Part shown: positions 45,787 to 56,640 of the stretch, piece by piece
Layout of the letters: each line of letters opens with the position of its first letter
Numbering within the stretch: the first letter of the stretch is position 1
NCBI RefSeq assembly: GCF_024586455.1
Contig: NW_026089623.1
Coordinates: forward strand, 15,690,236 to 15,754,235
DNA: 64,000 bases
DNA from: Bactrocera neohumeralis
Lineage: Eukaryota > Arthropoda > Insecta > Diptera > Tephritidae
Reading direction: 5' to 3'
Made by a program: the position numbers and the translations under genes
The notes under the pieces: model-generated
The model's database searches: none
The model's input: the letters and a program-made list of their open reading frames with translations, nothing else
What the model was told of the DNA's origin: nothing

Positions 45787-48324
45787 TTATCTTCTTAATT
45801 GGAGTAGACACCGCTTTCGCGATTATAGCCGAGTTAACAACAGCGCGCCAGTCGTTTCTTCTTTTCGCTACGTGGCGCCAATTGGATATTCCTAGCGAAG
45901 CCAGGTCCTTCTCCACTTGGTCTTTCCAACGGAGTGGAGGCCTTCCTCTGCTTCCCCCGGCGGGTAATGCGTTGCATACTTTCAGAGCTGGAGTGTTTTT
46001 GTCCATCCGGACAAAATGACCTAGCCAGCGTATCCGCTGTCTTTTAATTCGCTGAACTATGTCAATGTCGTCGTATATCTCGTACAGCTCATCGTTCCAT
46101 CGAATGCGATATTCGCCGTGGCCAATGAGCAAAGGACCATAAATCTTTCGCAGAATTTTTCTCTCGAAAACTCGTAACGTCGACTCATCGGTTGTTGTCA
46201 TCGCCCAAGCCTCTGCACCATATAGCAGGACGGGAATTATGAGCGACTTATAGAGTTTAACTTCTGTTCGTCAAGAGAGGACTTTACTTTTCAATTGAAT
46301 ACTCAGTCCGAAGTAACACCTGTTGGCAAGAGCAATCCTGCGTTGGATTTCCAAGCTGACATTGTTGGTGGTGTTAATGCTGGTTCCTAAATAGACGAAA
46401 TTATCTACAACTTCAAAGTTATGACTGTCAACAGTGACGTGAGAGCCAAGTCGCGAGTGCGACGACTGTTTGTTTGATGACAGGAGATATTTCGTTTTGC
46501 CCTCGTTCACTGCCAGACCCATTTTCTGTGCTTCCTTGTCCAACCTGGAGAAAGCATAACTAACTGCGCGGGTGTTGAGGCCGATGATATCAATATCATC
46601 GGCATACGCCAGCAGCTGTACACTCTTATAGAAGATGGTGACTTCTATATTTAGTTCTGCAGCTCAAACTATTTTCTCCAGAAGCAGGTTGAAGAAGTCG
46701 CACGATATGGAGTCGCCTTGTCTGAAACCTCGTTTGGTATCGAACGGCTCGGAGAGGAACTTCCCGATTCTGACGGAGCTTTTGGTGTTGCTCAACGTCA
46801 GCTTACACAGCCGTATTAGTTTTGCGGGGATACCAAATTCAGACATCGCGGCATAAAGGCAGCTCCTTTTCGTGCTGTCGAAAGCAGCTTTGAAATCGAC
46901 GAAGAGGTGGTGTGTGTCGATTCTTCTTTCACGGGTCTTTTCCAAGATTTGGCGCATGTTGAATATCTGGTCGGTTGTTGATTTTCCAGGTCTGAAGCCA
47001 CACTGATAAGGTCCAATCAGTTTGTTGACGGTGGGCTTTAATCTTTCACACAATACGCTCGATAGAACCTTATATGCGATGTTGAGGAGGCTAATCCCAC
47101 GGTAGTTGGCGCAGATTGTGGAGTCTCCTTTTTTATGGATTGGGCATAGCACACTTAAATTCCAATCGTAGGGCATGCTTTCGTCCGACCAAAGTTAACA
47201 AAGAAACTGATGCATGCTCCTTATCAGTTCTTCGCCGCCGTGTTTGAATAGCTCGGCCGGCAATCCATCGGCCCATGCCGCTTTGTTGTTCTTCAGGCGG
47301 GTAATTGCTATTCGAACTTCTTCATGGTCGGGTAATGGAACGTCTGCTCCATCGTCATCGATTGGGGAATCGGGTTCACCTTCTCCTGGCGTTGCGCGTT
47401 CACTGCCAATCAGCAGGCTGGAGAAGTGTTCCCTCCATAATTTAAGTATGTTCTGGGCATCAGTGACTAGATCACCTTTGGGGGTTCTACAAGAGTATGC
47501 TCCGGTCTTGAAACCTTCTGTAAGCCGCCGCATTTTTTCGTAGAATTTTCGAGCATTACCCCTGTCGGCCAGCTTATCAAGGTCTTCGTACTCACGCATT
47601 TCGGCCTCTTTCTTCTTCTGTCTACAAATGCGTCTCGCTTCCCTCTTCAACTATCGGTATCTATCTCATCCCGCACGTGTAGTGGTCGATCGTAACGTTG
47701 CGAGGTAGGCAGTCTGTTTTCTCTCCGCTGCGACACGGCACTCCTCGTCGCACCAGCTGTTCTTTTACACTTTCCGAAAACCAATGGTTTCGGTTGCAGC
47801 TGTACGTAAGGAGTTTGAAATGCCGTCCCACAGTTCCCTTATACCGTGTTGTTGACGAGTGCTCTCAGAGAGCAGGAGTGCAAGCCGAGTAGAAAATCGT
47901 TCAGCTGTCTGTTGTGATTGCAGCTTCTCGACGTCGAACCTTCCTTGTGTTTGGTGGCGTGCGTTTTTTGCTGCACAGAGGTGGGTGCGAATCTTGGCTG
48001 CAACAAGATAGTGGTCCGAGTCGATGTTAGGACCTCGGAGCGCACGCATATCTAAAACACTGGAGACGTGTCTTCCGTCTATCACAACATGATCGATCTG
48101 GTTGGTAGTTTTTCGATCCGGAGACAGCCAGGTAGCTTGGTGAATCTTCTTATGCTGGAATCTAGTACTACAGATAACCATATTTCGGGCCCCGGCGAAG
48201 CCAATCAGCCTCAACTCATTTGGGGATGTTTCGTCTTGGAGGCTGAATTTACCGACCGTAGTGCCAAAGATACCTTCTTTGCCCACCCTGGCGTTAAGGT
48301 CGCCAAGCACGATTTTGACATCGT
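45787..48324 (-). pseudogene. RTE-clade copy E (from mid-endonuclease to 3' tail)
   Basis: 5' end is truncated at 48324 inside the endonuclease. Visible order: VLGDLNARVGKEGIFGTTVG, QATWLSPDRKTTNQIDHVVI, SDHYLVAAKIRTHLC (endonuclease), then KFYEKMRRLTEGFK linker, WADGLPAELFKHGGEELIRS, LSVLCPIHKKGDSTICANYR, QCGFRPGKSTTDQIF, FVDFKAAFDS, GFRQGDSISCDFFNLLLEKI, the YADD region, and the C-terminal blocks to 45790. Frameshifts near 46205-46270, 46545-46665, 47180 and 47650-47765 break it. Confidence 0.9.
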
Positions 48325-48684
48325 TGACTATTTTAGCATGCTCAATAGCAATACTGATATGATATTTGAAAATATTCAAACGGACGGACGTTATCTTAAT
48401 CGATAATAACTTATTTGGCCCAAATAAAAATACAACTCTAATTCCTTAATTTTTAATAGCGGTTATTATTAACCAAATTACATTTATTTGTTTTTTAAAG
48501 TTTAATTATCAACTTCCACACCTTTCATAATCGACCATAATTCACTAGATGTAAAGACGAATTATAATTCGCGTAGATGCAAATGTTTCTTTTTCAAATC
48601 GCTGCTTGGCAACCAACGCGACCAACTTTTAGTTTATGAGTGTTGTTCTTTATTTGCTTAGCTGCTGTTGCCATTATATTAGTT
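48325..48684. other. spacer
   Basis: AT-rich, no supported feature; lies between RTE copy E and the ND-39 pseudogene. Confidence 0.4.
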
Positions 48685-49830
48685 TTATGCAAACAAACGT
48701 AGTTCTACCCGATGTTCTATTGGTTTTGGTGGAGCTGGTTCTTCCCACTCTCCCAATTCGGTATCATAATATTGCCATGGAGGTCAATTGTGCACCAAAT
48801 CCCCAAAGCACGGTATGTCGGAGAAAACGACATCGGTATTACATTCGCTATCGATACGTTCCTTAAGTAGCTCACCAATAGGTTGTCCAGGACAGTTAAG
48901 CTCAGTGAACTTGGCTTTCAATAGGAAGGTAGGATCGCAAGTCATAAACGGTATCCCCACCATTTTTCGTCTTTACATATAACACGATGGAACCAGGCAA
49001 TTAAATCGCTCAACTGGTAACGTTTTGGTCTGCAAGGTGGGTGTTGAATGTTTAGCATATTAGAAAGTATGTAAATTCAATTTTGCTCAAAAGGTAGCCA
49101 ACAGCTTGATAAACCTGACCAGTAGTATCGGCATCCTTAGCGTAATTGACAATAGCTTGTGCAACATCCGACACAAAAACCGGTTGTTTCACAGTACGTT
49201 TGCCCGCAAAGCAGAGGGACATGTCATGGAACTGGCGACGCCAAATATGGGCGTAGTATCGTAGGAAACGATCTTCCGAACTATAGATATTAACTGGCCT
49301 CTAGGAATTCATCGCGAACAGCACACTCACCGTAGTATTTACTGTTCAAAAAGTTGCTGCCACCCTCAAGCATAAAGCTCGGAACTAGCGTTTAAAGCAG
49401 ACAAATGTGTCAAACGTTCTACACCACCTTCTTTGCTGATTCTATAAAAAATATTAAAAAATACATGGTAAATATTTTGAAATAAAGTTTAATTTTAGCT
49501 TACCTCGCAATGCGACGTGCACCTTTCACGTGCACGTTATTGAATTTAAAGTTTTGTCTCAAATTCACGACCAACTAATTTGATAACTACACTTGAGTAC
49601 TTCACTGCATCGCGTATCGCTTTTTCATCTCTTAAATCATAAAATTGGAACAGCACCTGACCCATTACGCAGCAATATTAACGAGGCCATGTTTAGTTAT
49701 TTCGTACTTCTATTGGAATAAAATCCGAGTCGATCTGTTATTTATAATCACAAGGAAAGTTTTGCAAACACTCGTACATTGTACCGTGGTCGATATCTTG
49801 AGCTTCGTTATTTTAAAATTATTCTCATAG
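48685..49830 (-). pseudogene. ND-39: ND-39 / NDUFA9 (complex I 39-kDa subunit) pseudogene
   Basis: NDUFA9 is an NAD(P)H-binding, SDR-like accessory subunit of mitochondrial complex I. Reading leftwards: MGQVLFQFYDLRDEKAIRDA and VKYSSVVIKLVGREFETK in two frames, FNNVHVKGARRIAR, a GT-AG intron (about 49443-49504, GTAAGC...TTATAG) after codon base 2, ISKEGGVERLTHLSALNASS, FLNSKYYGECAVRDEF, SSEDRFLRYYAHIWRRQFHD, GKRTVKQPVFVSDVAQAIVN, DADTTGQVYQAVG, RYQLSDLIAWFHRV, DPTFLLKAKFTELNCPGQPI, TDVVFSDIPCFGDL, and WQYYDTELGEWEEPAPPKPI to a TAA at 48685-48687. Many frameshifts and small deletions exist, so it cannot make protein. The retained intron argues against a processed retrocopy. The N-terminal Rossmann start is only faintly visible near 49.8 kb. 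Confidence 0.85.
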
Positions 49831-50349
49831 GTTTATATAATTTATACAGCTTCCAGATTAACAAAATAACTAAATAAACTCAAGCAAATTGCCTTGCAAA
49901 AATATAAATTTGGCTGTGAATGAGCATACTCTGGACCCCACTATTCGGCATAGTTGCATATTTGTTCGTAACATTTTTCTGTGGTGAACATTTATTAACT
50001 TACCACAGTTAAAAAGAAGCATAAATAAAAAACTTAATTTTTTATGTATTTGTTTATAATGTCCTCTTATTTACGAATATGTATTAAAATAAAAATATTT
50101 TCAATATAAATAAATTACATAGATTCAATTAAGTATGCCCATGTTCTTGTTTTTGGGTTCTTTATAATAAAAAAATTAATATTTAATAATAATTATTATT
50201 TCTTATAAATTGAAAAAAATATATAATTCACTTTTTATTTCGAATCAGTTACATGAATTAAATTAAAAATATACCTATGTATTTGGTATTATATATCTAT
50301 ATATTATTTTGTCAAAAAACAAATAATAAAAATCACAGATCGATTTCTG
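49831..50349. other. AT-rich spacer
   Basis: No supported feature. Confidence 0.4.
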
Positions 50350-50500
50350 TAGGAACTAATTTTAAATAGTATTTTAAAAATACAAGCGCATCCAAGCAAT
50401 ACAAGTTTCATCGTTTAAACTAGATCTGATTTTAGTGCAAATGCTTCCAGACACTGAAAAACAACGCTCGCATCATCATAGACATTAATCGATTGCCGTT
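50350..50500 (-). pseudogene. hAT transposase C-terminal scrap
   Basis: Minus-strand frame gives CERCFSVSGSICTKIRSSLN then DETCIAWMRLYF and a stop. ERxFSxxGxIxTxxRxxL is the dimerisation-domain signature of hAT transposases. Only this ~30-residue piece is identifiable. Confidence 0.65.
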
Positions 50501-50693
50501 TTTTTTTATATTTTGTACGGAACTCAAAGACAAAAAGGTAAAAAATAAATCAATTTTACATAAATTTCGTAAAGATTATGAAACAAAGTCAACATACATT
50601 TTTATTTTTATTGGTAATTATGTTTTTTGACGAAGAATGATAGAGAAAGAGATTACGCAATGCGAATGTTTGCTTTCAGTCAGCTGTTCTCGC

Positions 50694-50701
50694 TGACGTC
50701 A
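50694..50701. promoter_or_regulatory. CRE-like palindrome TGACGTCA
   Basis: Perfect 8-bp CREB/ATF-type site about 90 bp upstream of the THAP-domain start codon. It may be a promoter element, but an 8-mer can arise by chance. Confidence 0.25.
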
Positions 50702-50792
50702 CGGTTGGCTTATTATTCGCCTGCGCTTTTGAATGTGTATTCGAATTGCATTTTCAAGTGTTGTATTGATTGTGAAATTCTAAATTTTTAAA

Positions 50793-51003
50793 ATGCGTTG
50801 CGGAGTGTTCGGTTGTTATAATAACAATGGTAAAAATAGTGTTACGAAGTGAAGATTTTTTCATTTCCCTAAGGATAAAGCCGTAGTAAAACAATGGATT
50901 AATTTTTGTCGTCGTACGGACAAAATTAATGTTAAAAATGCATGCATTTGTGAAGTGCACTTCGCGCCAGAAGTCTTCGAAAGAAACGTGCGGTTTGAAA
51001 TGG
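50793..51003 (+). pseudogene. THAP-domain first exon with a premature stop
   Basis: MRCGVFGCYNNNGKNSVTK, TGA stop (50850-50852), then RFFHFPKDKAVVKQWINFCR and NACICEVHFAPEVFE. This is a THAP (C2CH) zinc-finger: Cys3 and Cys8, the FHFPKD block, Trp, and the C.VHF pair. THAP domains bind DNA in P-element-type transposases and in host transcription regulators. The exon runs into a (GTAG)n repeat at 51001-51021, whose GGTAGGT could be a splice donor, and then a 100-N gap, so the rest is not available. Whether the stop is real or an error near a low-quality gap is open. Confidence 0.75.
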
Positions 51004-51021
51004 GTAGGTAGGTAGGTAGGA
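51001..51021. repeat. (GTAG)n microsatellite
   Basis: Five units of GGTA/GTAG directly after the THAP exon, followed by GGAGTGCAGCCCTATCGGGC, which may belong to another repeat interrupted by the gap. Confidence 0.85.
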
Positions 51022-51069
51022 GTGCAGCCCTATCGGGCTCAGCTAGCACTTGATGTGCCATTTTGAACC

Positions 51070-51169
51070 NNNNNNNNNNNNNNNNNNNNNNNNNNNNNNN
51101 NNNNNNNNNNNNNNNNNNNNNNNNNNNNNNNNNNNNNNNNNNNNNNNNNNNNNNNNNNNNNNNNNNNNN
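51070..51169. other. assembly gap (100 N)
   Basis: Exactly 100 N, i.e. a nominal gap of unknown real size. The ~90 bp to its right are unusually rich in C and G homopolymers (CATTGCCCCCCCTGGC, GCCCCCGGGCGGGGCCC), suggesting low-quality sequence. Confidence 0.95.
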
Positions 51170-51249
51170 CATTGCCCCCCCTGGCTTGCCCCCGGGCGGG
51201 GCCCGCAAAATTTCCCCCAAAGAAAAAAACCCCGGGAATTGTAAACCCT

Positions 51250-52350
51250 TTGAAAAAACTTTCCCCTCATTTTCTACGAAGGGACCGGTGGCCCAAAAGA
51301 GATCCCGCCCCGATGCCGGGCGAACTCATGCAATTATCAAAAAATATCAAAAAAAAACCACCGATGAAAAACAGGAGAAAACCCTAATCCCTCGAAGACA
51401 AATACAGGTCATGCGCAAAATAACGGACAGCTTGTATCAGCTACAAAAAGAAATACGACGAATCGGCACGACGTATTCGGACCTCCCTCAACCGTGTCAA
51501 CCGACGTCATCAGTCATGCAAGCTCTGACCAACGATGCCTCTCCGCATACCACACGCCCAAGATCCGAGTCAGACTCGAGTCATCTCGCCGTCTTCGACG
51601 TGCTGATAACTTCCTTTCAGATTGACGGCATGGCAACGATTGACTGAGACTCGAATCGTCTCAGCGACATTGCCGGAACGAGCGGAACGCCATTCGTTCC
51701 GCCGGCCACCATCCGAAGAGAAGGCGTGGACGAGACGCTCGTCATCAAGCAGATGCACGCCGTATCATCAGTGTGCGAACTTGCTTCGGGACAACCACTA
51801 ATGTTTCAGAGACAACCAAATCTCCGTGGTGGCCAGTACAACGTCGTCCCATTACCACCGACGCCAGTGGTCTCTGGAAGACCATATATTTCAACACTTC
51901 CAGAACCTAAGACTGGTAGACAACGAATTCCCACAAGGCAGCGCCCGTCAAGTAATTTTGGAGCGGATGTCTCTCCTGGCCCATGTTGCCAGGGTTACAA
52001 CCAGAGGCAATGGGCCAACTCATCAAATACGACACTGGGATATGTAAATTCGGGGTCGTATAATATCAGACAATAAAGTGCACTGGCTGCCAACGCCTCT
52101 CACATTTACCCGCCTACCCAGGATCGAGTTAGGAGTTGACTCAGGTCGTCTCGCCGACCTCGGGAGGTGATGACTTCTTGCAAATTGGCGACATGGCAAT
52201 GACCGACTGAGACTCGATTCGTCTCGTCAGCCACCCCCATCTGCAAAGAAGACGTGGAAGAGGAAGTGCAGGAGCCAGCTAGTTAAGTTAGTTTTTAAGT
52301 AATTTGTTGTAAACTGCATTTGCAGTAATACTGCAAGGCTTTGAGGAGAA
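51250..52350 (+). mobile_element. probable 3' part of an LTR retrotransposon (internal region)
   Basis: An ORF from the gap to 51647 (QIQVMRKITDSLYQLQKEIR and a Ser/Thr/Pro-rich tail) and ORF 51726-52076 show no domain I can name. Two diverged direct repeats lie at about 51570-51735 and 52138-52275 (shared GACTGAGACTCGA, GGCATGGCAACGA/GACATGGCAATGA). The region ends with a purine-rich tract GAGGAGAA just before a TGTTGACACC start that looks like an LTR. The assignment rests on this junction only. Confidence 0.45.
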
Positions 52351-52352
52351 TG

Positions 52353-52757
52353 TTGACACCGCCCCCGCCCAATTTCTTTTGCCACGTCTGTATCGGCAGA
52401 GCAATATTTTCTTTTATTCTTTTTTCGAAGTTTTTATTCGATCGCAACTAAACTTTAACTAGTAAAAAAGTTGCGCGCTCTCTTCCTTTGCGACAGCCTA
52501 GCGATACAGACGTGGTAAGTGTGTTTTCAATTTATTATATTAAAATATATGTATTATATGAAACCCTTTGTTTTATTTAATATTTGTGGAATAAATTGTG
52601 CCATCCGTTTCCCGACCCACCCATCTACGGAACGAGGCGACACCGTGCTCCCACCACCCGAATATCAACCGTTCTTCCCTGTGGCAAGAACTCATGATGC
52701 ATCACGCCCCTGCAATCGACGAAAACTGTCAGCAAACTGTCTTCATACTTTTTGAAC
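52353..52757 (+). repeat. candidate 3' LTR
   Basis: Begins TGTTGACACC after a polypurine-like GAGGAGAA; contains a possible AATAAA at 52591 region; a TG...CA end would be at about 52757 (GAACACA). No second LTR is present in the window to confirm it. Confidence 0.4.
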
Positions 52758-52769
52758 ACACCTCGTATT

Positions 52770-53475
52770 GACATCTACTTTCGCGGATGACACAGCTCTA
52801 AAGCCGTAACAAATGCCCGATCAGCAGCACTTAACTTTTTGTCGAAGAAAGGCTAGCCAACTGGTGTATAAATATTAATAAGCAAGAATGCCAACATGTT
52901 ACATTCTCGCTAAGACCAGAAACGTGTCTGACAGTTAAAATAAACAATATTCTAGTACCCCAAGCGAATGAAGTAACTTTACTTGGGATTCACCTGGATC
53001 GAAGGTTTATGTAATAACTTCCATGAAGTTAAGATCAGCAAATTTAAATTGGTTTTTAAACAAAAATTCTAAACTTAGCCTAGACAGCAAAGTCCTGTTA
53101 TACAATGCAATCATAAAACTGTGCAACCACCATTGATATAATACAAAAATTCCAATCTAAAATGCTTAGCACAATCACGGGTGCACCATGGTACATGCGT
53201 AATCAAAACATTCTTAAAGTTCTTGATATTCCTATGGTAAAGAGAGGTAGAGGAAAAAGCAGAATGAGATATATTTCTAAATTTCGCCAACATCCAAAAC
53301 CATTTTCTAATGCCTTGGTAAATTCCTGCAAACACGCACGTTTAAAAAAAAAAGATCTACCAGTCTACTAGAGAGCAACGTTCTACCAAAAAAAGCTCAA
53401 CCACATGTTTGAGCTTCTTTAGTTTTAAAATAGATTTAAGAATTGAATACTTATTGTTAGGCTTTACTAAGCAGA
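52770..53475 (+). pseudogene. jockey-clade LINE relic 3
   Basis: TFADDTALKAVTNARSAA at 52785 (catalytic FADD), CQHVTFSLRPETC, NNILVPQANEVTLLGIHLDR, LNWFLNKNSKLSLDSKVLLY, then the C-terminal HPKPFSNALVNS-like block and the 3' UTR 53400-53475 that matches relic 1 in inverted orientation. Frameshifted; 5'-truncated inside RT. Confidence 0.8.
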
Positions 53476-53559
53476 TCCAAAAATATTAAAAAAATTAAAT
53501 TCCGGGAAATTAAAAAAAGTTACAATTTGTTCAAAAATTAGTGAAAATAATAAAGAAAA

Positions 53560-54140
53560 TCAAATGCCATGCAAGTCACCAATTAAATTTGGTCTTGATT
53601 TCGCACCTCGCTCTGGTCGACCTATCATTGAAAAAGTCGATGAAATTATGGAAAAAACCGACCATGATCGTCAAGCAGCCATGACATCGCTAATGAATTT
53701 AACATTCATCATCAAACGGTTTTGAACCATTTTACAAAGGCTAGCTACAAAAAGAAGTTCGATGTTTGGGGTACCACTTGAATTGTCTGTGAAAAATTTA
53801 ATGGATCGAATGAACACCTGAGATTCTTTGCTGAAACGAAAACAAAGCGAACCATTTCTGAAGCGAATGACAACAAGATATGAAAAAAAGGATCAAATGG
53901 CAATAATTAGTGAGAAAAATCTTAGTACAATCGTGGTGGAATTCCGCGTCGCTTCAGGTACAATCAAAATATTTGGCTGGAAGCTGCTACCCTACCCGCC
54001 GTATTCACCAGACTTAACCCCTTCCGATTATCGACACGCATTAGCTGATTCCTACGCGAAGTCGAAAATTGGGTGTCTGATTAGCTTTGCTTCAAACGAT
54101 GAACATTTCTGCTGGTGCGCGTTTTTTTTCTCTAAGGCCT
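53560..54140 (+). pseudogene. mariner transposase relic
   Basis: NEFNIHHQTVLNHFTKASYK, KKFDVWGTT, ELSVKNLMDRMNT, LLKRKQSEPFLKRMTTRYEK (region of the first Asp; TGDEKW expected), then YPPYSPDLTPSDYRHALADS, the third catalytic Asp block of DD34D mariners. The middle part and the second Asp motif are missing or scrambled. Several frameshifts. Confidence 0.75.
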
Positions 54141-54149
54141 AAATCGAAA

Positions 54150-54509
54150 CGGGATTGTCCACATAGACTTTATATTTTACATATCCCCACAGCAAAAGGT
54201 CTAACGGTGTAATATCACACGATCTTGGTGGACAATCCATCGGCCCAAAACGTGAAATTATCTGCTCACCAAGTGTTCACTCAATAAATCATTGATTGAT
54301 ACGTTGTATGGGATTGGTTTCTTGTGAAACCAAATTTTGCCGAGATCACGAACTTCAAGAAGAGGCACCAAATAGTCGGCTATCATGGCGCGATAACGGT
54401 CGCCATTGACGGTTACGTTCTCACCGACATCATTTTTGAAGAAAATATGGGCCGATGATTCCGGCACGACACCAAAAAATGGCAGAAAAAATGGAGATTC
54501 AGCAATCAA
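54150..54509 (-). pseudogene. mariner/Tc1-like transposase fragment
   Basis: IFFKNDVGENVTVNGDRYRA, MIADYLVPLLEVRDLGKIWF, then SEHLVSRFG and PMDCPPRSCDITPLD in another frame. Matches the block F.D..G..VTV.G.RYR.ML..FF.P.L......WFQQDGA and WPPRSCDLTPLD of a common insect mariner-like family. The QQDGA motif is replaced (HKKPI), so part is deleted. Confidence 0.75.
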
Positions 54510-54519
54510 ACACGAAAAT

Positions 54520-54915
54520 CGTTATAGTAAGTTATGGGAGGCGAACAATTCCAGAGACCGTGTTCACACAATAAAAATTCAAGGTTACGTTGACATTTCT
54601 TCGATGTCAGCAAGAATACTATTTGAGTAGTTTTATAGCTTGCGCGAAGCTATTCGTAAAGCGAGCCGAAATTATGGCTCAAAGCTCTTAGTAATTACAA
54701 CACGATAATGCACTGTTACATAATGCATGGATTTTCCCGAGTTTTTCGTCAAAATTTCAAAAAAATATCGTGGCGCAACTGCCGTATTCGCCTGATTTGG
54801 CTCCGTGTGACTTCGGGCTATTACTCAAACGACTAATCGGGGAAACCGAAAGTGCTAATGGAAGACATTAATCGACGTTAGAACCGTTAAACGCATTGAA
54901 GGTTATTCCGGAAAT
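54520..54915 (+). pseudogene. mariner-like transposase C-terminal fragment
   Basis: LQHDNALLHNAWIFPSF then NIVAQLPYSPDLAPCDFGLL, corresponding to QHDNAPSH (second Asp) and PYSPDLAPCDFWLF (third Asp), with a short tail to KVIPE. Resembles the family of the relic at 13970-14705. Confidence 0.75.
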
Positions 54916-55144
54916 TTACTTTTAAAAACTGTTTCAAAAAGATTGGCAAAAATGAGCACAAATGTATTGTGTTAAAGTGGGATTTCTTACTATTTTTACT
55001 CATATTACTATCAGTCAATGTGTGCGCTATCATTTTGAAGTCAGGAGTCAATAATTTTTTGTAACAATATAACTTGCTGGCCAAACTGAGTCAATATTAC
55101 CCGTACAAATTTCAAACTTCTGGTTTTCTTTATATCGTAATATA
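54916..55144. other. spacer
   Basis: No supported feature. Confidence 0.35.
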
Positions 55145-56188
55145 TTTCTTCTTCGTCTTCTACTTTGTGGTTTATAGTCGTTTGTAACATCGTGTAATCG
55201 TTCTTCCACTTCAACGTTTGGGTGCAATTGAAGATTCCAAGTGTGTCCATAACCTTCTGCTGGTCTTTCCAAAGCAGTGCAGGTCTTCCTCTTCCTCTGC
55301 TTCCCTCTGGCTTAAGGCCGCTGTCTCTTAATATAACAGAACAGGATCAATAAGTGACTTATGGAGTTTGGAAAGAGTACTTTACTTCTTCTGTCGAAAT
55401 GGCACCTGTTGGCAAAAGTTATTCTGCGTTGGTTTGGAGGCTGACGTTGTTGTAAGTGTTGATACTGATATACGAAGTTAAAGCTGTCAACAGTGACGTG
55501 GGAGCCTAGTCGCGAAATAATCGACTGTTTTGTTTGATGACAGGAGACGAAATATCTCACTGTTCACTACGGCAGTCGGGTCTACGTAACCGGAACCGAC
55601 CCAGATTTTTTCTCCGGTCAAGATCTGTCAACTCAGCATAATTCTGCCGCTACAACATTGGCACCTGCTCAATTAAGTTCTGCAGCTCGAATTACTTTCA
55701 CCAGCAGCAGGTTCAAGAAGTCGCACGATAGTCGAGAAGCACGAGTCGCCTTGTCTGAAACCTCGTTTGGTATCGACCGGCTCGGAGAGATCCGTCCCGG
55801 AGCTTTTGGTATTGCTCAACGTCAGTTTACACAACCGTATTAGTTTTGCGGGGATACCAAATTCAGACATAGCTGCATAGAAGCAGCTCGTGCTGTCAAA
55901 AGCAGCGTTAAAATCGACGAAGAGGTGGTGTGTGTTGTTTCTCTTTTCACGGGTTTTTTTCCAGATTTAACGCATGGTGAAAATCTGGTCAGTTGTTGAT
56001 TTGTCAGGTCCAAAGCCACACTGATAAGGTCCAATCAGTTTGTTGACGGTGGGCTTTAATTTTTCACACAACACGCTCGATAGAACCTTATATTCGATGT
56101 TGAAGAGCTATCCCACGGTAGTTGGCACTGATTGTGGACTCTCCCTTTTTGTGCATTGGACAGAACACATGAGAAATCCCAATCGTAT
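55145..56188 (-). pseudogene. RTE-clade copy F, heavily deleted
   Basis: Recognisable pieces: the pre-RT palm sequence around 56090-56188, KPTVNKLIGPYQCGF-like, SILTLLLTARAAS frame remnant of the catalytic block, MSEFGIPAKLIRLCKLTLSN, GFRQGDS, then SRLGSHVTVDSFNF and the C-terminal GSRGRGRPALLWKDQQK with a degraded tail near 55145. Deletions remove the YADD box and the KTKLYKSLI region. Most diverged RTE copy here. Confidence 0.8.
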
Positions 56189-56210
56189 TTATAGTATAAT
56201 ATTAAATATT

Positions 56211-56640
56211 AGGTTGTCAAAAAAGTCTTGCGGTATTTTTTGTTGAAATTGAAATGAATTTTTGTGACTCATGCCCAGCTCTTGACCGATGCTACGGCTG
56301 CTACTATGCCAGTCTCTTTCGACCAATTCAGCGATTTTATCGCTATTTTCGACGACAGGCCTTCCGGGTGGCGCATCTTCGACCACCTCTACCAGGCGAA
56401 AACGTTGAAACCATCGTTGTGCGGTGGAAATGGAAACTGTATCGGGTCCATAAACTGCAAAATTTTATTGGCGGCTTGAGATGCATTTTTGAATTTATCG
56501 TAGTAGTACTGTAAAATATGCCGTATTTTCTCTTTATTTTTGCTCCCATGTTTGCGACGCTATAACTACGAACGACTTAAAAGAAACGACAATCAATCAA
56601 ACACGTGTTAGCGCGTGAAATGAGCTTTTCCAAAAAGGTA
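56211..56640 (-). pseudogene. mariner transposase N-terminal relic with one end
   Basis: From ~56560: NKEKIRHILQYYYDKFKNAS, QAANKILQ, WFQRFR-like, VEDAPPGRPVVENSDKIAEL, VERDWHSSSRSIGQELGMSH, which is the paired HTH region of a mariner. It breaks off after SHKN and meets TTAGGTTGTCAAAAAAGTCT at ~56210, which looks like the terminal inverted repeat of the family, so the copy has a large internal deletion. Confidence 0.75.

Noticed and set aside
51050..51647. ORFs running through the N gap
   Set aside because: The X residues come from Ns; continuity across a nominal 100-N gap has no meaning.
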